From the NCBI GenBank assembly GCA_045593645.1, contig JAZNWZ010000130.1:186001-250000 (forward strand): 64,000 bases of DNA, read 5' to 3'. Origin of the DNA: Fimenecus sp045593645 (GTDB lineage Bacteria > Bacillota > Clostridia > Oscillospirales > Acutalibacteraceae). The notes below the pieces were generated by a model. It did not search any database, was not told the origin of the DNA, and saw only the letters and a program-made list of their open reading frames with translations. Below are positions 8,157 to 17,065 of the stretch, piece by piece (position 1 is the stretch's first letter; every line of letters starts with the position of its first letter). Position numbers and translations under genes: made by a program.

Positions 8157-9317
8157 ATGAAATTTACTGAAGCAGTAAAACAGTATTCAGAAGAGAAGAA
8201 GGCAAGAGGCCTCTCTCCAGTTGTAAATGCTAAAGAGATTGACAAAATCCGTCAGCTTTACAAAGAGGGCAAGTTTAACGAAGATTGTGAAAACAAGACT
8301 GAGGAAAAACCTGCAGAAAACAAGACTGAGATGAATGAAGCTCAGAAAGCAGAGTTTGAAAAAACTCTCAAAGAATTCCGTGACTACAAAGAGTCAAAAG
8401 GAATGGGTCGTGGTGTTTCAACAAAACAGAAGAAAATGATTGAAAGAACAATCCTTTGCGGAACAATGACAGAACCAACTGTTATTAAAGAAACAAAAGA
8501 TGAAAAGACAATCATCGCTGGTCCTTCAACAAAAATTGAAGAGGGTGCAGAAGCTCCTGAAAACAAAGTTGAGGAAAACAAAATGGAAGAAAACAAAGAA
8601 ACTCCAACAGAAGCTAAAAAGCTTGATGAGAACACAAAGAACGAAATCCGTTCAAAGATTCTTGAAGCTCGCAAGAACATCTTTGTTGCAAAGACAAAGT
8701 TGAACGAGAACGATATGATGGGTGCTGCTGACGCAACACAGGGTGCTATGGACGCAGTAAACGCTGCTGATGCTGCAATTGCTGATCCTGCTGCTCAGGG
8801 TGCTGTTCCTCAGAACATCGTTGACACAGTTGCTTCACTCCAGACAACTGTAAATGACCTCGCAACACAGTGTGGTATTCAGCCTCCAGTTGATGTAGGC
8901 GCTGACCCTAACGCAGGTGTTCCTGCTGTTGATGGTGCTACACCAGATCCTAACGCACAGGCAGGTGCTGCTCCTGTAATGGAAGGTCTCGAGTCAACAA
9001 AAGCTCGTCTTGCAAAACGCGAAGCATTGCTTAAGGCAATCAAAGAAGGCGCTGCTCCTTCAAACGGTCAGGATGCTATGGTACAGGAAATCAATTCAAT
9101 GACAAATCCTCAGGAATTCCATAACATTGACAAAAACAATTCTGAAGAGTTGGTAAAACCAACAACAAAGAAATCACCTGAAGCTGCAAATACTTGGCCT
9201 ACTGTAAAAGGTACATACAAGGAATCTGTAACAGAGAAAATGATTTCTGACAGAATTGCTGAGAACGAGGACCGTTGGGACTTCAATCGTATTCTTCGTG
9301 AAGGCATTTTAGGCTAA
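8157..9317 (+). CDS. Ala-rich protein with two N-terminal repeats, probable virion or assembly protein
   Basis: 386 aa. Residues about 3-40 and 62-100 are two copies of one helical module (FTEAVKQYSEEKKARG and FEKTLKEFRDYKESKG, each with a Ser/Lys-rich turn and a second helix). A Lys/Glu linker follows, then an Ala/Asp/Gly/Pro-rich region (about 190-280) and a C-terminal WDFNRILREGILG. Low-complexity Ala-rich phage proteins of this kind are often structural or scaffold components; no family is recognised. GAGGAG is well placed before the ATG, and a terminator follows. Confidence 0.65.
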   Translation: MKFTEAVKQYSEEKKARGLSPVVNAKEIDKIRQLYKEGKFNEDCENKTEEKPAENKTEMNEAQKAEFEKTLKEFRDYKESKGMGRGVSTKQKKMIERTILCGTMTEPTVIKETKDEKTIIAGPSTKIEEGAEAPENKVEENKMEENKETPTEAKKLDENTKNEIRSKILEARKNIFVAKTKLNENDMMGAADATQGAMDAVNAADAAIADPAAQGAVPQNIVDTVASLQTTVNDLATQCGIQPPVDVGADPNAGVPAVDGATPDPNAQAGAAPVMEGLESTKARLAKREALLKAIKEGAAPSNGQDAMVQEINSMTNPQEFHNIDKNNSEELVKPTTKKSPEAANTWPTVKGTYKESVTEKMISDRIAENEDRWDFNRILREGILG

Positions 9318-9323
9318 AAATAC

Positions 9324-9355
9324 GGCAGGCTTCGGCCTGCCTCAATTTAATTTTT
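9324..9355 (+). terminator. Rho-independent terminator
   Basis: GGCAGGC-TTCG-GCCTGCC hairpin then a T-rich tail, directly after the 386-aa gene. Confidence 0.85.
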
Positions 9356-9368
9356 AATGGAGAATAAG

Positions 9369-11090
9369 ATGGAAGAAGTAACTAACACACTCTTGGACTC
9401 AAGAGATATGGTTGGTGAGGTAGAGTCAATCCTCGAAAACCCACAGTCACTTCCTGATGAATTGCAATATGATTCTAAGGATGACCCAGAATATACAGCA
9501 AACGCTGCAGAGATGCGCGAAGCTTTCTGGACAGCCTATATGACAAACGGTAGCGAAAAGATGGAAGAAGGTTTCTCTATCAAGAACGCTATCAAAGATT
9601 ATGTTGCAAAGAATGGCGGTAAGATTGATGTAGACGATTTTATCGATTCTTTACCTGCAGATGTACCAACTGCAAAATATTATAAGTCACACCGCGACGA
9701 AGCAGAAAAACAGTTGAATGCTTATTTGGCAAAAAACCCAGCAGTTGCTTCAGCTCCTGTTGAACCTGCTAAACCATTTTCTGCAGACGATTTAACAAAT
9801 GACCTCGCAAAGGAACTCGTTACTTCTGGTGGTGATGGTATTGATGAAGTTATGTCAGCAAAAGATTCTGCTGAAGATAAGTTCTCAACAATCTATTCAA
9901 TCGCAAAGACAATTTTCCAAGGAAAGGGTATTAAGCACCACGCATTCATCTACGGTGACCCTGGCGTTGGTAAGACATATTCTGTAAAGAAAGCTATGCA
10001 GGTTGAGTTCCCAAAAGGCGCCCTCTCAAAGAAGGGTTATTCAATTGAATGGAACTCAGGTGATATTGGTAAGGCTGCATCAAATATGGTATCTTTCTTC
10101 TACAAGAACAGACAGAACAAAGTTATCGTTCTCGATGACTGTGACTCATTCGTTCTTGCAAAAGACCAAGCAATTCAGAACCTCTTGAAAGGTATGTTGG
10201 ACTTGGATAACACAGAAAAGAACCCTAAGTACATTACAACACCTGCATCAATTCGTGCGCTTGCATCAAAGATTTTGGCTAACGAAGCTAAAGCTGAAAT
10301 GCGTGAAGGCGTTGAGTTTTCAATTGACCAAAAGCAGCTCCGTGAAGGACGTTTGGTAATGTCAATTGAAGGTGAAGAAGTTTTGAATGAAGCTATTGAG
10401 CCTGAAGAACTCAAAAAGTTTAAGATTGTTGAAACAAAGAAACCTGTAAGAGAGTCAAGAAGCGTACTTGATACAGGTGATTATTTTGGTCTCGGCTTAA
10501 TGAACGAATCTACAGTAAATGATGACGATGATAACTGGGACGGAGAATTGTCAGAGGAAGATCAGGAGCTTGCAGAGCAGCTCAATCAGCTTGACAATGA
10601 TTATGAAGACGATGTTGAAATTCCTCCAAAATGGCGTTTCACTTCAAGACTCATAATGATTTCAAACTTGAGAAAATCTGATTTGAATGACGCAGTATTG
10701 TCAAGAACACTTTCTTATGAATTGTCTTTGACACAGGAAGAGTTCCTTGCTCGTCTTTCTGAAATCCTTCCAAACCTTCTTACTGATGTTGAAACAGAGT
10801 CTTCAATGGCAATCGTTGAATACGCAAAGAAGGTTGCATTCGCAAACTTGATTGCAGCTGTTGATATTGCAAATCACGGTGGAGCAGTAAAAGGTAAGAG
10901 AGTTATTATCGACCAAAAATTGCAGTTCCGTATTATTGCTGAACTTGCTGGTAAGTGGATGCAGCGTGCTGATGACTATGCTGAAAAGAACGGTATTAGA
11001 AGTCAGGACCGCTTAACACTTGATAGAATTAACAACGACATTAAGATGAACTTCTTCGTGTTCGATGTAATTCCTTCATTGAAAGCGTAA
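9369..11090 (+). CDS. AAA+ family ATPase with acidic insertion
   Basis: The frame opens at 9357, but GGAG sits six bases before the ATG at 9369 (MEEVTN), so that start is used (573 aa). Walker A is YGDPGVGKTYS (about 195-205) and Walker B is KVIVLDDCDSF (about 250). Arginine-containing MISNLRKSDLNDAVLSR matches a sensor 1 / arginine-finger region. A long, Glu/Asp-rich insertion (about 310-410) separates Walker B from sensor 1, which is unusual. The fold is clear and the substrate is unknown. It forms a plus-strand unit with the genes on either side and ends at a terminator. Confidence 0.85.
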   Translation: MEEVTNTLLDSRDMVGEVESILENPQSLPDELQYDSKDDPEYTANAAEMREAFWTAYMTNGSEKMEEGFSIKNAIKDYVAKNGGKIDVDDFIDSLPADVPTAKYYKSHRDEAEKQLNAYLAKNPAVASAPVEPAKPFSADDLTNDLAKELVTSGGDGIDEVMSAKDSAEDKFSTIYSIAKTIFQGKGIKHHAFIYGDPGVGKTYSVKKAMQVEFPKGALSKKGYSIEWNSGDIGKAASNMVSFFYKNRQNKVIVLDDCDSFVLAKDQAIQNLLKGMLDLDNTEKNPKYITTPASIRALASKILANEAKAEMREGVEFSIDQKQLREGRLVMSIEGEEVLNEAIEPEELKKFKIVETKKPVRESRSVLDTGDYFGLGLMNESTVNDDDDNWDGELSEEDQELAEQLNQLDNDYEDDVEIPPKWRFTSRLIMISNLRKSDLNDAVLSRTLSYELSLTQEEFLARLSEILPNLLTDVETESSMAIVEYAKKVAFANLIAAVDIANHGGAVKGKRVIIDQKLQFRIIAELAGKWMQRADDYAEKNGIRSQDRLTLDRINNDIKMNFFVFDVIPSLKA

Positions 11091-11110
11091 ACTTAAAAAG
11101 TTGATATAAC

Positions 11111-11141
11111 AGGCGTTGCGTTAAGCAACGCCTTATTTTTT
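11111..11141 (+). terminator. Rho-independent terminator
   Basis: AGGCGTTGC-GTTAA-GCAACGCCT hairpin followed by TATTTTTT. Confidence 0.85.
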
Positions 11142-11142
11142 G

Positions 11143-11150
11143 CTAATTGA
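11143..11150 (+). promoter_or_regulatory. Class 2 (probably late) promoter motif
   Basis: CTAATTGA ends two bases before the ATG at 11153, and there is no Shine-Dalgarno sequence. It is directly downstream of a terminator, so a promoter is needed here. Confidence 0.5.
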
Positions 11151-11152
11151 AT

Positions 11153-11659
11153 ATGAAAACAATTCTTCCACATTTTGAAAATAACATACATACAATTCAA
11201 AAGACTCATAAGCTCCATCCGTTTTATGTTGATGAAATGGAAGATTATATTGATAACATCGACCATCTTACAAACCTTGATTGCGTTGTAAATGCAGCGA
11301 TGAGACCTCACGGACAACAAGGCACAAAAGGTTTTGCTGATGGAGAACGCTTCGACTCTTATTGGGAATATGCTTTTTACTTATATCAAAAAGAATGTAA
11401 TGCCGCAGTAGTTGTAAGAAATCATACAGACAACTTTCCTTACACAGATGAAAACGGCAAACTCAGAAAGTTTTATCCAGACTTTATTGTAAACGGAAAT
11501 TATTATGAAGTGAAAGGATGGCTTCGTCCATCAGACCAATGTAAGATGGACCAAAACCCAAATGTTAATTTTGTTTTTGGAGATGATATTAAGCCGATGG
11601 TGCAGTGGTTGAACAAGCATCATCCGAAGTGGCGAGATGAGTATCAGGAGCTTTCTTAG
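11153..11659 (+). CDS. PD-(D/E)XK-type nuclease
   Basis: 168 aa; the ATG at 11153 is preferred over the TTG at 11147. The core is YWEYAFYLYQKE (upstream acidic residue), then KFYPDFIVNGNYYEVKGW, which is the P-D...E-x-K arrangement of the PD-(D/E)XK nuclease superfamily. Phages use such proteins for recombination, as homing-type nucleases, or to degrade host DNA. There is no Shine-Dalgarno site, so the message is predicted to be leaderless or nearly so. Its 3' end overlaps the convergent gene 11589-11948 by 71 bases. Confidence 0.7.
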   Translation: MKTILPHFENNIHTIQKTHKLHPFYVDEMEDYIDNIDHLTNLDCVVNAAMRPHGQQGTKGFADGERFDSYWEYAFYLYQKECNAAVVVRNHTDNFPYTDENGKLRKFYPDFIVNGNYYEVKGWLRPSDQCKMDQNPNVNFVFGDDIKPMVQWLNKHHPKWRDEYQELS

Positions 11660-11948
11660 CTTCCTCTGCATTTGCAACAATAGGAACTATTGCAACTTGA
11701 GATAAGAAGCCTCGCTTTTGTAAACCTTCCAAATACTCAGCAAGACAAGCCATACAAAATGCTTCTGACTTTTCCTGTTTTACACCAGTTGGGTCAACAT
11801 AATTTATTCTTGAAACAAGTACTGCTGGGTTATTTGAACAACTTCCAAGATTACCGTGTTTCTTACAAAAGAAGTTGAAATCCTTTAATACTTTTCCCTT
11901 AGGGATTGTGATTATTGTTTTTCCTGATGTTTCTTGTTTTCTTTCCAT
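11589..11948 (-). CDS. Hypothetical Cys-rich protein, 119 aa
   Basis: Contains FFCKKHGNLGSCS and SEAFCMACLAEYLEG, four cysteines spaced like a zinc-binding site, then an Ala/Thr/Ser-rich tail. No family is named. It overlaps the convergent nuclease gene at the 3' end and the membrane-protein gene upstream by 37 bases. Conserved-looking cysteines and a good start support it as real. Confidence 0.55.
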   Translation of the reverse strand: MERKQETSGKTIITIPKGKVLKDFNFFCKKHGNLGSCSNNPAVLVSRINYVDPTGVKQEKSEAFCMACLAEYLEGLQKRGFLSQVAIVPIVANAEEAKKAPDTHLATSDDACSTTAPSA

Positions 11949-12268
11949 AATGCAAAATCCTTATTTATAAGCTCTTTACCATCAACCATTATTGCACCTT
12001 CTTTTACAAACTTTTTTGCATCATCTTTTGTAATTTTGAAAACAAGGTTTGGGTCGTGGGCGTCAATTTGTTTCTGTAACTCAGCATCTTCTTCGTTAAT
12101 CATTTTCAAGCCTACAAAGAATAATGTAAAGTAGGCTGAATTGAGAATTAACGTTATTGCAGCTGCTGCCCATACAGGAAATCCGATTGCCCCGAAAATC
12201 CAAAATATGAGACAGATAACTTCAACAATTCCGATGCCAATAAAAAATCTTTTATTTATCTGATACAT
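11912..12268 (-). CDS. Small membrane protein, 118 aa
   Basis: The start at 12268 (MYQINKRF) is chosen over the TTG at 12292 because GGAAAG precedes it. Two hydrophobic helices (about 9-31, FIGIGIVEVICLIFWIFGAI, and 34-58) are followed by a charged cytoplasmic tail of about 60 residues rich in Lys and Asp. The topology is a two-TM hairpin. Function unknown. Confidence 0.6.
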   Translation of the reverse strand: MYQINKRFFIGIGIVEVICLIFWIFGAIGFPVWAAAAITLILNSAYFTLFFVGLKMINEEDAELQKQIDAHDPNLVFKITKDDAKKFVKEGAIMVDGKELINKDFALWKENKKHQEKQ

Positions 12269-12683
12269 CTCTTTCCATATAAGCAAGCTCAACTTTTACT
12301 GTTGCAATTTTGATAAGTTCATCATTCACCTTACCATTAACTACAACCTCTTCGGGCAAGTCTCCATTTTTAATCAATTCTTCCAAGAAGTACCTTGCGT
12401 AACCGATAGCTTCTTCCTGAGTTGAATTGATATAAGGAGCAGCAAACTCGAAAGGAATATTGAGCTTCTCTTTCTTAAATATTCCAGTACGAATTTCAAC
12501 TTCATTGTTGTAAATAATCTTTACCTGCCAATATTCAACCTTAGGCTTCTTATAACGATGTGTAAGAATATCTCCACCTGAGTTGTTGAATTTCCAATTG
12601 TTCATAAGAACCTGAACATCATCAAGTCCTTTTGTAATTTTTTCTTGTCTTGCTGACATTGCAGTATTCATTTTACTTGGCAT
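12252..12683 (-). CDS. Hypothetical protein, 143 aa
   Basis: A mixed alpha/beta protein (VEYWQVKIIYNNEVEIRTGIF, then a helical EEAIGYARYFLEEL). Not recognised. It starts where the groEL gene ends (adjacent and overlapping), so it is co-translated with groEL. Confidence 0.55.
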   Translation of the reverse strand: MPSKMNTAMSARQEKITKGLDDVQVLMNNWKFNNSGGDILTHRYKKPKVEYWQVKIIYNNEVEIRTGIFKKEKLNIPFEFAAPYINSTQEEAIGYARYFLEELIKNGDLPEEVVVNGKVNDELIKIATVKVELAYMERDVSDK

Positions 12684-14365
12684 TAGTAACCGCCTCCATA
12701 ATTTTCATCTACTCTTGCAGACAATTCATCTTTTGGTATAAGGTCAATATTTTGTGCTTCAGGAGAAACGACACATTCTGTTGTAATAAGAATACCTGCA
12801 ACTGATGTCGCATATTTAAGAGCAGTCTTTTCAACCTTAAGTGGGTCAATTACACCTGCTGCAAACATATCGTCTTCCATCTTTTCGTTCTTTGCATCAT
12901 AGCCACTTTCGTCTCTTGTATCGTGTTCAATACTTGAAACAATGTATGCATAATCTTTTGTGACAGATTGAATAATCTGAGTAGCAGGAAGACGACATAC
13001 ATCAAGTAATGCTTCAAATCCTGCACGATAAGAATCATTAGGGAAGTCTCTTTTTTCCTGACGAACATCACGAGCAGCTTTCAATAATGCAGAACCACCG
13101 CCTGGGACGATACCATCAGATATTGCAGCATTTACCGCACAAACAGCATCGACATAACGGTCATACAATTCCTTTACACGAGTTTCAGTAAGTCCGCCAA
13201 CTGAGATTGTTGCAATACCGCCTGTGAGAGCAGCAATACGTTTATTCATAACATTTACTTCCTCTGTTGATAAACCAACATTCTCATCAGCAAGGCCTTT
13301 CTCAATATCTTTTTTGATTTCAGCAACACGAGCATCAACTGCATCATCACTACCTGCGCCATCTTCAATAGTTGTCTTAAACATTGTTGCCTTAAAAGAA
13401 CCACAAGAACCAAAGTCTTTTTCAGTATCAAACTTTTTAAGTTCGTCACGGTCTTTAATAATATTTGTTCCTGTAAGAACTGCAATATCTTTAAGGCGTT
13501 CACTCATATCAATTGAATTCACTCCCGGTGCTTTGACAAGAGCAAAGTTTGCTTTTCTTTCAATGTCCATCTTTACACACATAGTATCAAGGTCTTCATC
13601 AAAAGATTCTGCAATAAGAACACAAGGTAAAGATTTACCTAAGCAGAAGTTGAGCAATTCAGTTGCATCTTCAAGAGTAGGCTCAAAATCAAATATTGCA
13701 ATTTTTGGATTTTTAACTTCGTATGATTCAGCTTTCTTGTTGTTTGCCATACGACCTGCAGTCAAACCTGTAGGCCATTCCATACCATCTGAAACTGAAA
13801 TGATTGTCTTGCCACTTTTGTTATGTGAGTCAAGAACATTTACAACACCGCCTTCTCCGATTGAAGTAAATGCTTTCAAAACATTCTGACCAACAACTGG
13901 GTCATTATTTGCTGAAATTGTTGCAACTGATAAAATATCTTTATCACTTGTGATTACTTTTTTGTATTTGTCAAGTGCTGCTAAAACTTCTTCACAAGCA
14001 GCATCAAAACCTTTTTGAATTTCAACAGGCTCTTTTCCTGAGTCAACTAATGAAACACCTGATTTACAAAGTTCAGCTCCGAGGAACTGTGTTGTTGTTG
14101 TTCCGTCTCCTGCTTCACTGTTTGTTTTTTCGCCTGCTTCTTTAAGTGTACAAGCACCACAATTTTCAAGGTGATCTTTCAACCAAATTTCTCTTGATAC
14201 TGATACACCGTCTTTTGTATATACTGGGTGGGATGTTCCACGATAAAATGCAACACATCTTCCTTTTGGTCCAAGGGTTGCTACAACTGCTTTTTCAAGC
14301 TTTTCAATACCTGCCAACATTTTGTGACGGGCATCTGCACCAAAAGTCAATACTTTATTTGACAA
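12683..14365 (-). CDS. groL: GroEL-type chaperonin (group I)
   Basis: 560 aa, full length for the family. It has the N-terminal ATP-binding ATLGPKGRCV and the catalytic EAGDGTTTTQFL (GDGTTT). The apical-domain region is FDFEPTLEDATELLNF and the late ATP-binding motif is IVPGGGSALLKA. A Gly-rich C-terminus (YGGGY) resembles the GGM tail. Some large phages encode GroEL to fold their own proteins, and some of these work without a GroES; no groES-like gene is seen in the window. GGAGG precedes the ATG, and CTAAATAA lies at about 14379-14387. Confidence 0.95.
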   Translation of the reverse strand: MSNKVLTFGADARHKMLAGIEKLEKAVVATLGPKGRCVAFYRGTSHPVYTKDGVSVSREIWLKDHLENCGACTLKEAGEKTNSEAGDGTTTTQFLGAELCKSGVSLVDSGKEPVEIQKGFDAACEEVLAALDKYKKVITSDKDILSVATISANNDPVVGQNVLKAFTSIGEGGVVNVLDSHNKSGKTIISVSDGMEWPTGLTAGRMANNKKAESYEVKNPKIAIFDFEPTLEDATELLNFCLGKSLPCVLIAESFDEDLDTMCVKMDIERKANFALVKAPGVNSIDMSERLKDIAVLTGTNIIKDRDELKKFDTEKDFGSCGSFKATMFKTTIEDGAGSDDAVDARVAEIKKDIEKGLADENVGLSTEEVNVMNKRIAALTGGIATISVGGLTETRVKELYDRYVDAVCAVNAAISDGIVPGGGSALLKAARDVRQEKRDFPNDSYRAGFEALLDVCRLPATQIIQSVTKDYAYIVSSIEHDTRDESGYDAKNEKMEDDMFAAGVIDPLKVEKTALKYATSVAGILITTECVVSPEAQNIDLIPKDELSARVDENYGGGY

Positions 14366-14383
14366 TTAAAACCTCCGAATTTA

Positions 14384-14764
14384 TTATTTAGCAAGTTGTT
14401 CAATTTCCGAGTCGAACTTGTCTCTTTGTGGCTTCAAAGACATATAATGTTGAGCAGCAAATTTGATACCTGACTCTATTGCAAGTTGTTCACATTCTGC
14501 TTTCCAACTTTCGTATGTTCTTAAAGCATCTTCATAATCTTTTCTGTATTTATCGAGTTTTTGAATTCTTTCTTTTTCTTCCTTTGCGCCTTTGCAATCA
14601 CACCACATTCTGAAGACATTTCCGTCACCTTCAAATGTTTGTTTCATTTTTTCACCGCAGTAAGGGCAGCGTAAAATGTCCTCTTCTTCTGGGTATTGTA
14701 AAAGTGAATAAGAATTATTGTGTAAGGGTTGTATTTGTTCCTCGAGATATTCTTTTCCTGTCAT
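14384..14764 (-). CDS. Hypothetical zinc-ribbon / coiled-coil protein, 126 aa
   Basis: CPYCGEKMK and WCDCKG form a four-Cys zinc ribbon (about 33-55), then a long charged helix, probably a coiled coil (about 58-120). There is no Shine-Dalgarno site. The ATG lies six bases after a TTAATATA motif, which predicts a leaderless message. Role unknown. Confidence 0.6.
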   Translation of the reverse strand: MTGKEYLEEQIQPLHNNSYSLLQYPEEEDILRCPYCGEKMKQTFEGDGNVFRMWCDCKGAKEEKERIQKLDKYRKDYEDALRTYESWKAECEQLAIESGIKFAAQHYMSLKPQRDKFDSEIEQLAK

Positions 14765-14770
14765 ATTGTA

Positions 14771-14779
14771 TATATTAAC
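14771..14779 (-). promoter_or_regulatory. Class 2 promoter motif
   Basis: GTTAATATA on the minus strand, six bases before the ATG of the 126-aa gene, just after a terminator. Confidence 0.6.
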
Positions 14780-14780
14780 T

Positions 14781-14802
14781 AAAAAAGCCGCAGTCGCGGC
14801 TT
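14781..14802 (-). terminator. Rho-independent terminator
   Basis: Minus strand GCCGCGACTGCGGC then TTTTTT, after the 330-aa gene. Confidence 0.85.
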
Positions 14803-14808
14803 CAGGAT

Positions 14809-15801
14809 TTATTTTGCTTTACATTGTTCAAACAGATTCATAACTGCATCGCCAATGTTATTTGTTTCTTTTAAGGCTTTTTCAGCATCAAGGTTGAATG
14901 TTTCAGCAAGGTAATGGACAACTGCTTTACTTCCTGCAAGTTCTTTTGGGATATTATTCAAAGCTTCTTCAAACTTTTCTTCAATTTCGTCAAACCCACT
15001 TGCTGAAGATTTAGTTCCAAAGTCTTCATCAACAATTCCCATAGCTTCCCAATCAACATCAACTGCAATATCGTTGTACATCTTTTCAGCTTCATCTTTG
15101 CTGATTTCATATTCAAGTTGTAAGTCCTGAATAATTGTGTCTTTGTTTACACCACGGTCAATCATCATAGTACAATAATCAACTGCATCAGCACGAAGAT
15201 CAGCACGAAGACCATATTCATCGCGAGGTTGCAAATATTCAGCGCCTTCTTGTTTTTCAACTTCCATCTCACGAAGAATTGCTTTTTGGATTTTTCTATT
15301 ATCAAACAAAGACTCCTGCAATTCGCCATCGTCTTGTTCTTTCTTAAGCTTTTCAATTTCAACATCAACTGTTGAATTGCCTGCCTCAATTTGTTCAGCA
15401 GCTGCAGCGGTATTCATTGTTGTCAAAGCATCTTTAATAAATGCTTCTTTATTTGCCTTTACTGCAGAGTCGTCAGAATTATCTGCATATTGATTGATAA
15501 TCTTTTCTTTTACATCATCATTTGCTTTTTCAACTTTTTCAGTATCGAATGTGTTTTGGTAATAATCAGAAAACTGTTTAAGGCTGTCAGCATAAGCGGC
15601 TTCAGCTTCCTCATTAAGACGGCGACCTACTTGCTTAATCTTTTTCATTTCAGTCATTAAGTACACCTTGCTGTCGTCAGAAAGGATATACTTTTTGCCT
15701 TCTTTAATGCGAACTACACCATCAATAATATTATCATTCTTGTCGTATGCGGAAACCTGTTGGCCTTCCATATACTTAGAAAATACAACACTCATCTTCA
15801 T
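14809..15801 (-). CDS. Hypothetical acidic protein, 330 aa
   Basis: Highly charged and helical over most of its length. A small N-terminal beta domain (VSAYDKNDNIIDGVVRIKEGKKYILSDDSKVYLM) is followed by long helices rich in Glu, Lys and Ala. No catalytic motif is seen. A CTAATTAT motif lies two bases before the ATG and there is no Shine-Dalgarno site. It could be a virion or scaffold component, by composition only. Confidence 0.6.
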   Translation of the reverse strand: MKMSVVFSKYMEGQQVSAYDKNDNIIDGVVRIKEGKKYILSDDSKVYLMTEMKKIKQVGRRLNEEAEAAYADSLKQFSDYYQNTFDTEKVEKANDDVKEKIINQYADNSDDSAVKANKEAFIKDALTTMNTAAAAEQIEAGNSTVDVEIEKLKKEQDDGELQESLFDNRKIQKAILREMEVEKQEGAEYLQPRDEYGLRADLRADAVDYCTMMIDRGVNKDTIIQDLQLEYEISKDEAEKMYNDIAVDVDWEAMGIVDEDFGTKSSASGFDEIEEKFEEALNNIPKELAGSKAVVHYLAETFNLDAEKALKETNNIGDAVMNLFEQCKAK

Positions 15802-15816
15802 AAATAATTAGTTGAC

Positions 15817-16617
15817 TTAAAAGTAATATTGAGATATGTCTTTTAATCTTAATGCAGGCGTATAAGTATCACCAATTTTTGCATTGTAAATATTTTCAGG
15901 ATAACGACCTTGTCTTAATTCGTTTCTTCCCCAACGACCAATCTGACTGAAGCGGGTTACTCCATAGTTGTATGCAATATAAGCATCTCTTAATTCAGTT
16001 TGCAAATCAGTCCTTGTGATATAACCGTAATACTTATCATAATGATTTAAGATACGAGCATAATACCAAAATCCTACTTCAAGATTTTTCTCAGGGTCAA
16101 GCATATCTTGCATTGTATACTTTACTGCGTGATTGTCATTATATTCATTCAAACAACCATTCATAATTTGACACAAGCCAACTGCGCCCGCTCCTGATAC
16201 TGCATTTGCACGGAAGTCAGATTCAATATGTGCAATCATAAATCCCAACTTTTGATTAAGACAATGATTTGAAGCTGCAGCTGTAATTAAATAATAAAGA
16301 TTAACAGCATCAGTGTATTGAAAAGTATTCTGCTTATCCCAAGTTCTTGTTGCTTCATAGATTGTTCTGACAAAACATTCCTGAGACAATACTTTTTCAG
16401 CAGGAGCTGTTTCAGTAATAAACACAGGCGCATTATAATTGTTGATTTCAACTTTTTCAATTTTCTCAACCATTATGACAGGCTGATTAGCGGCAACTTG
16501 TTTGTATACTTGATTATCTTTATACATATTATAACCTGTATAAACTAAAATAGCGATAGCCGCCCAGATAATTACACAGCTAATGTGTAACCAATACTTT
16601 CTTAAAAAATTTTTCAT
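15817..16617 (-). CDS. Membrane-anchored lytic transglycosylase (SLT domain)
   Basis: 266 aa. An N-terminal signal-anchor (about 9-30, HISCVIIWAAIAILVYTGY) is followed by a linker. The SLT/lysozyme-like domain begins near 120: IAHIESDFRANAVSGAGAVG gives the catalytic Glu and the typical ES...SGAGAVGLCQIM signature, with YIAYNYG later. Such enzymes cleave the glycan backbone of peptidoglycan. The anchor suggests action from the inner membrane during lysis or infection rather than in the tail. Start support is modest. Confidence 0.85.
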   Translation of the reverse strand: MKNFLRKYWLHISCVIIWAAIAILVYTGYNMYKDNQVYKQVAANQPVIMVEKIEKVEINNYNAPVFITETAPAEKVLSQECFVRTIYEATRTWDKQNTFQYTDAVNLYYLITAAASNHCLNQKLGFMIAHIESDFRANAVSGAGAVGLCQIMNGCLNEYNDNHAVKYTMQDMLDPEKNLEVGFWYYARILNHYDKYYGYITRTDLQTELRDAYIAYNYGVTRFSQIGRWGRNELRQGRYPENIYNAKIGDTYTPALRLKDISQYYF

Positions 16618-16624
16618 TTGATTT

Positions 16625-17065
16625 TTACCACCAAGACATTACATCTTTTTTCTTCTTATCTTCTTTTTGTTCAGCCATACATTTGTATAAATCTTCATAG
16701 TCTAATTCTTTGTCGTATGACCAAGTTTTCTTAAAACGAATACGAACCCACCAGTACCATTGTTCGTTCTTTTCCATCGGTAAATTGGTAAGAGGATTTA
16801 TTAAGTTGTCGATATGAGTATGAGCCCAACGAGATAGGTTATAAATGTTATCAATATCGTAAGCCTGATTAAGATAGTTACCTACAGGTTCTACGTGGGC
16901 GTGGTCAATTTGTGTTAACATCCAAGCGGGAGGCTCCAACTTTTTTAATTCTTCAACTTCCCACGGCAATAATATCATATACCATCTGCAATAATGGCCG
17001 TCTCTTAAATCGACTTTCTTTTTGGCCTCTTGCCATTCCAAGTCATCTTTACTTCTTCTATGCAT
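16625..17065 (-). CDS. HNH-like endonuclease
   Basis: 146 aa. RDGHYC near residue 22 and QIDHAHVEPVGNYLNQAYDIDNIYNLSRWAHTHID (about 58-92) match the His-...-Asn-...-His order of HNH nucleases, although the second Cys pair usual for the zinc-binding form is absent. The body is rich in Trp. It may be a free-standing homing nuclease or a DNA-processing enzyme. Its start overlaps the end of the GNAT gene by eight bases. Confidence 0.65.
   Translation of the reverse strand: MHRRSKDDLEWQEAKKKVDLRDGHYCRWYMILLPWEVEELKKLEPPAWMLTQIDHAHVEPVGNYLNQAYDIDNIYNLSRWAHTHIDNLINPLTNLPMEKNEQWYWWVRIRFKKTWSYDKELDYEDLYKCMAEQKEDKKKKDVMSWW

Noticed and set aside
13224..13889. 221-aa plus-strand ORF
   Set aside because: Antisense to groEL, with no start signals and a composition that mirrors the groEL codons.
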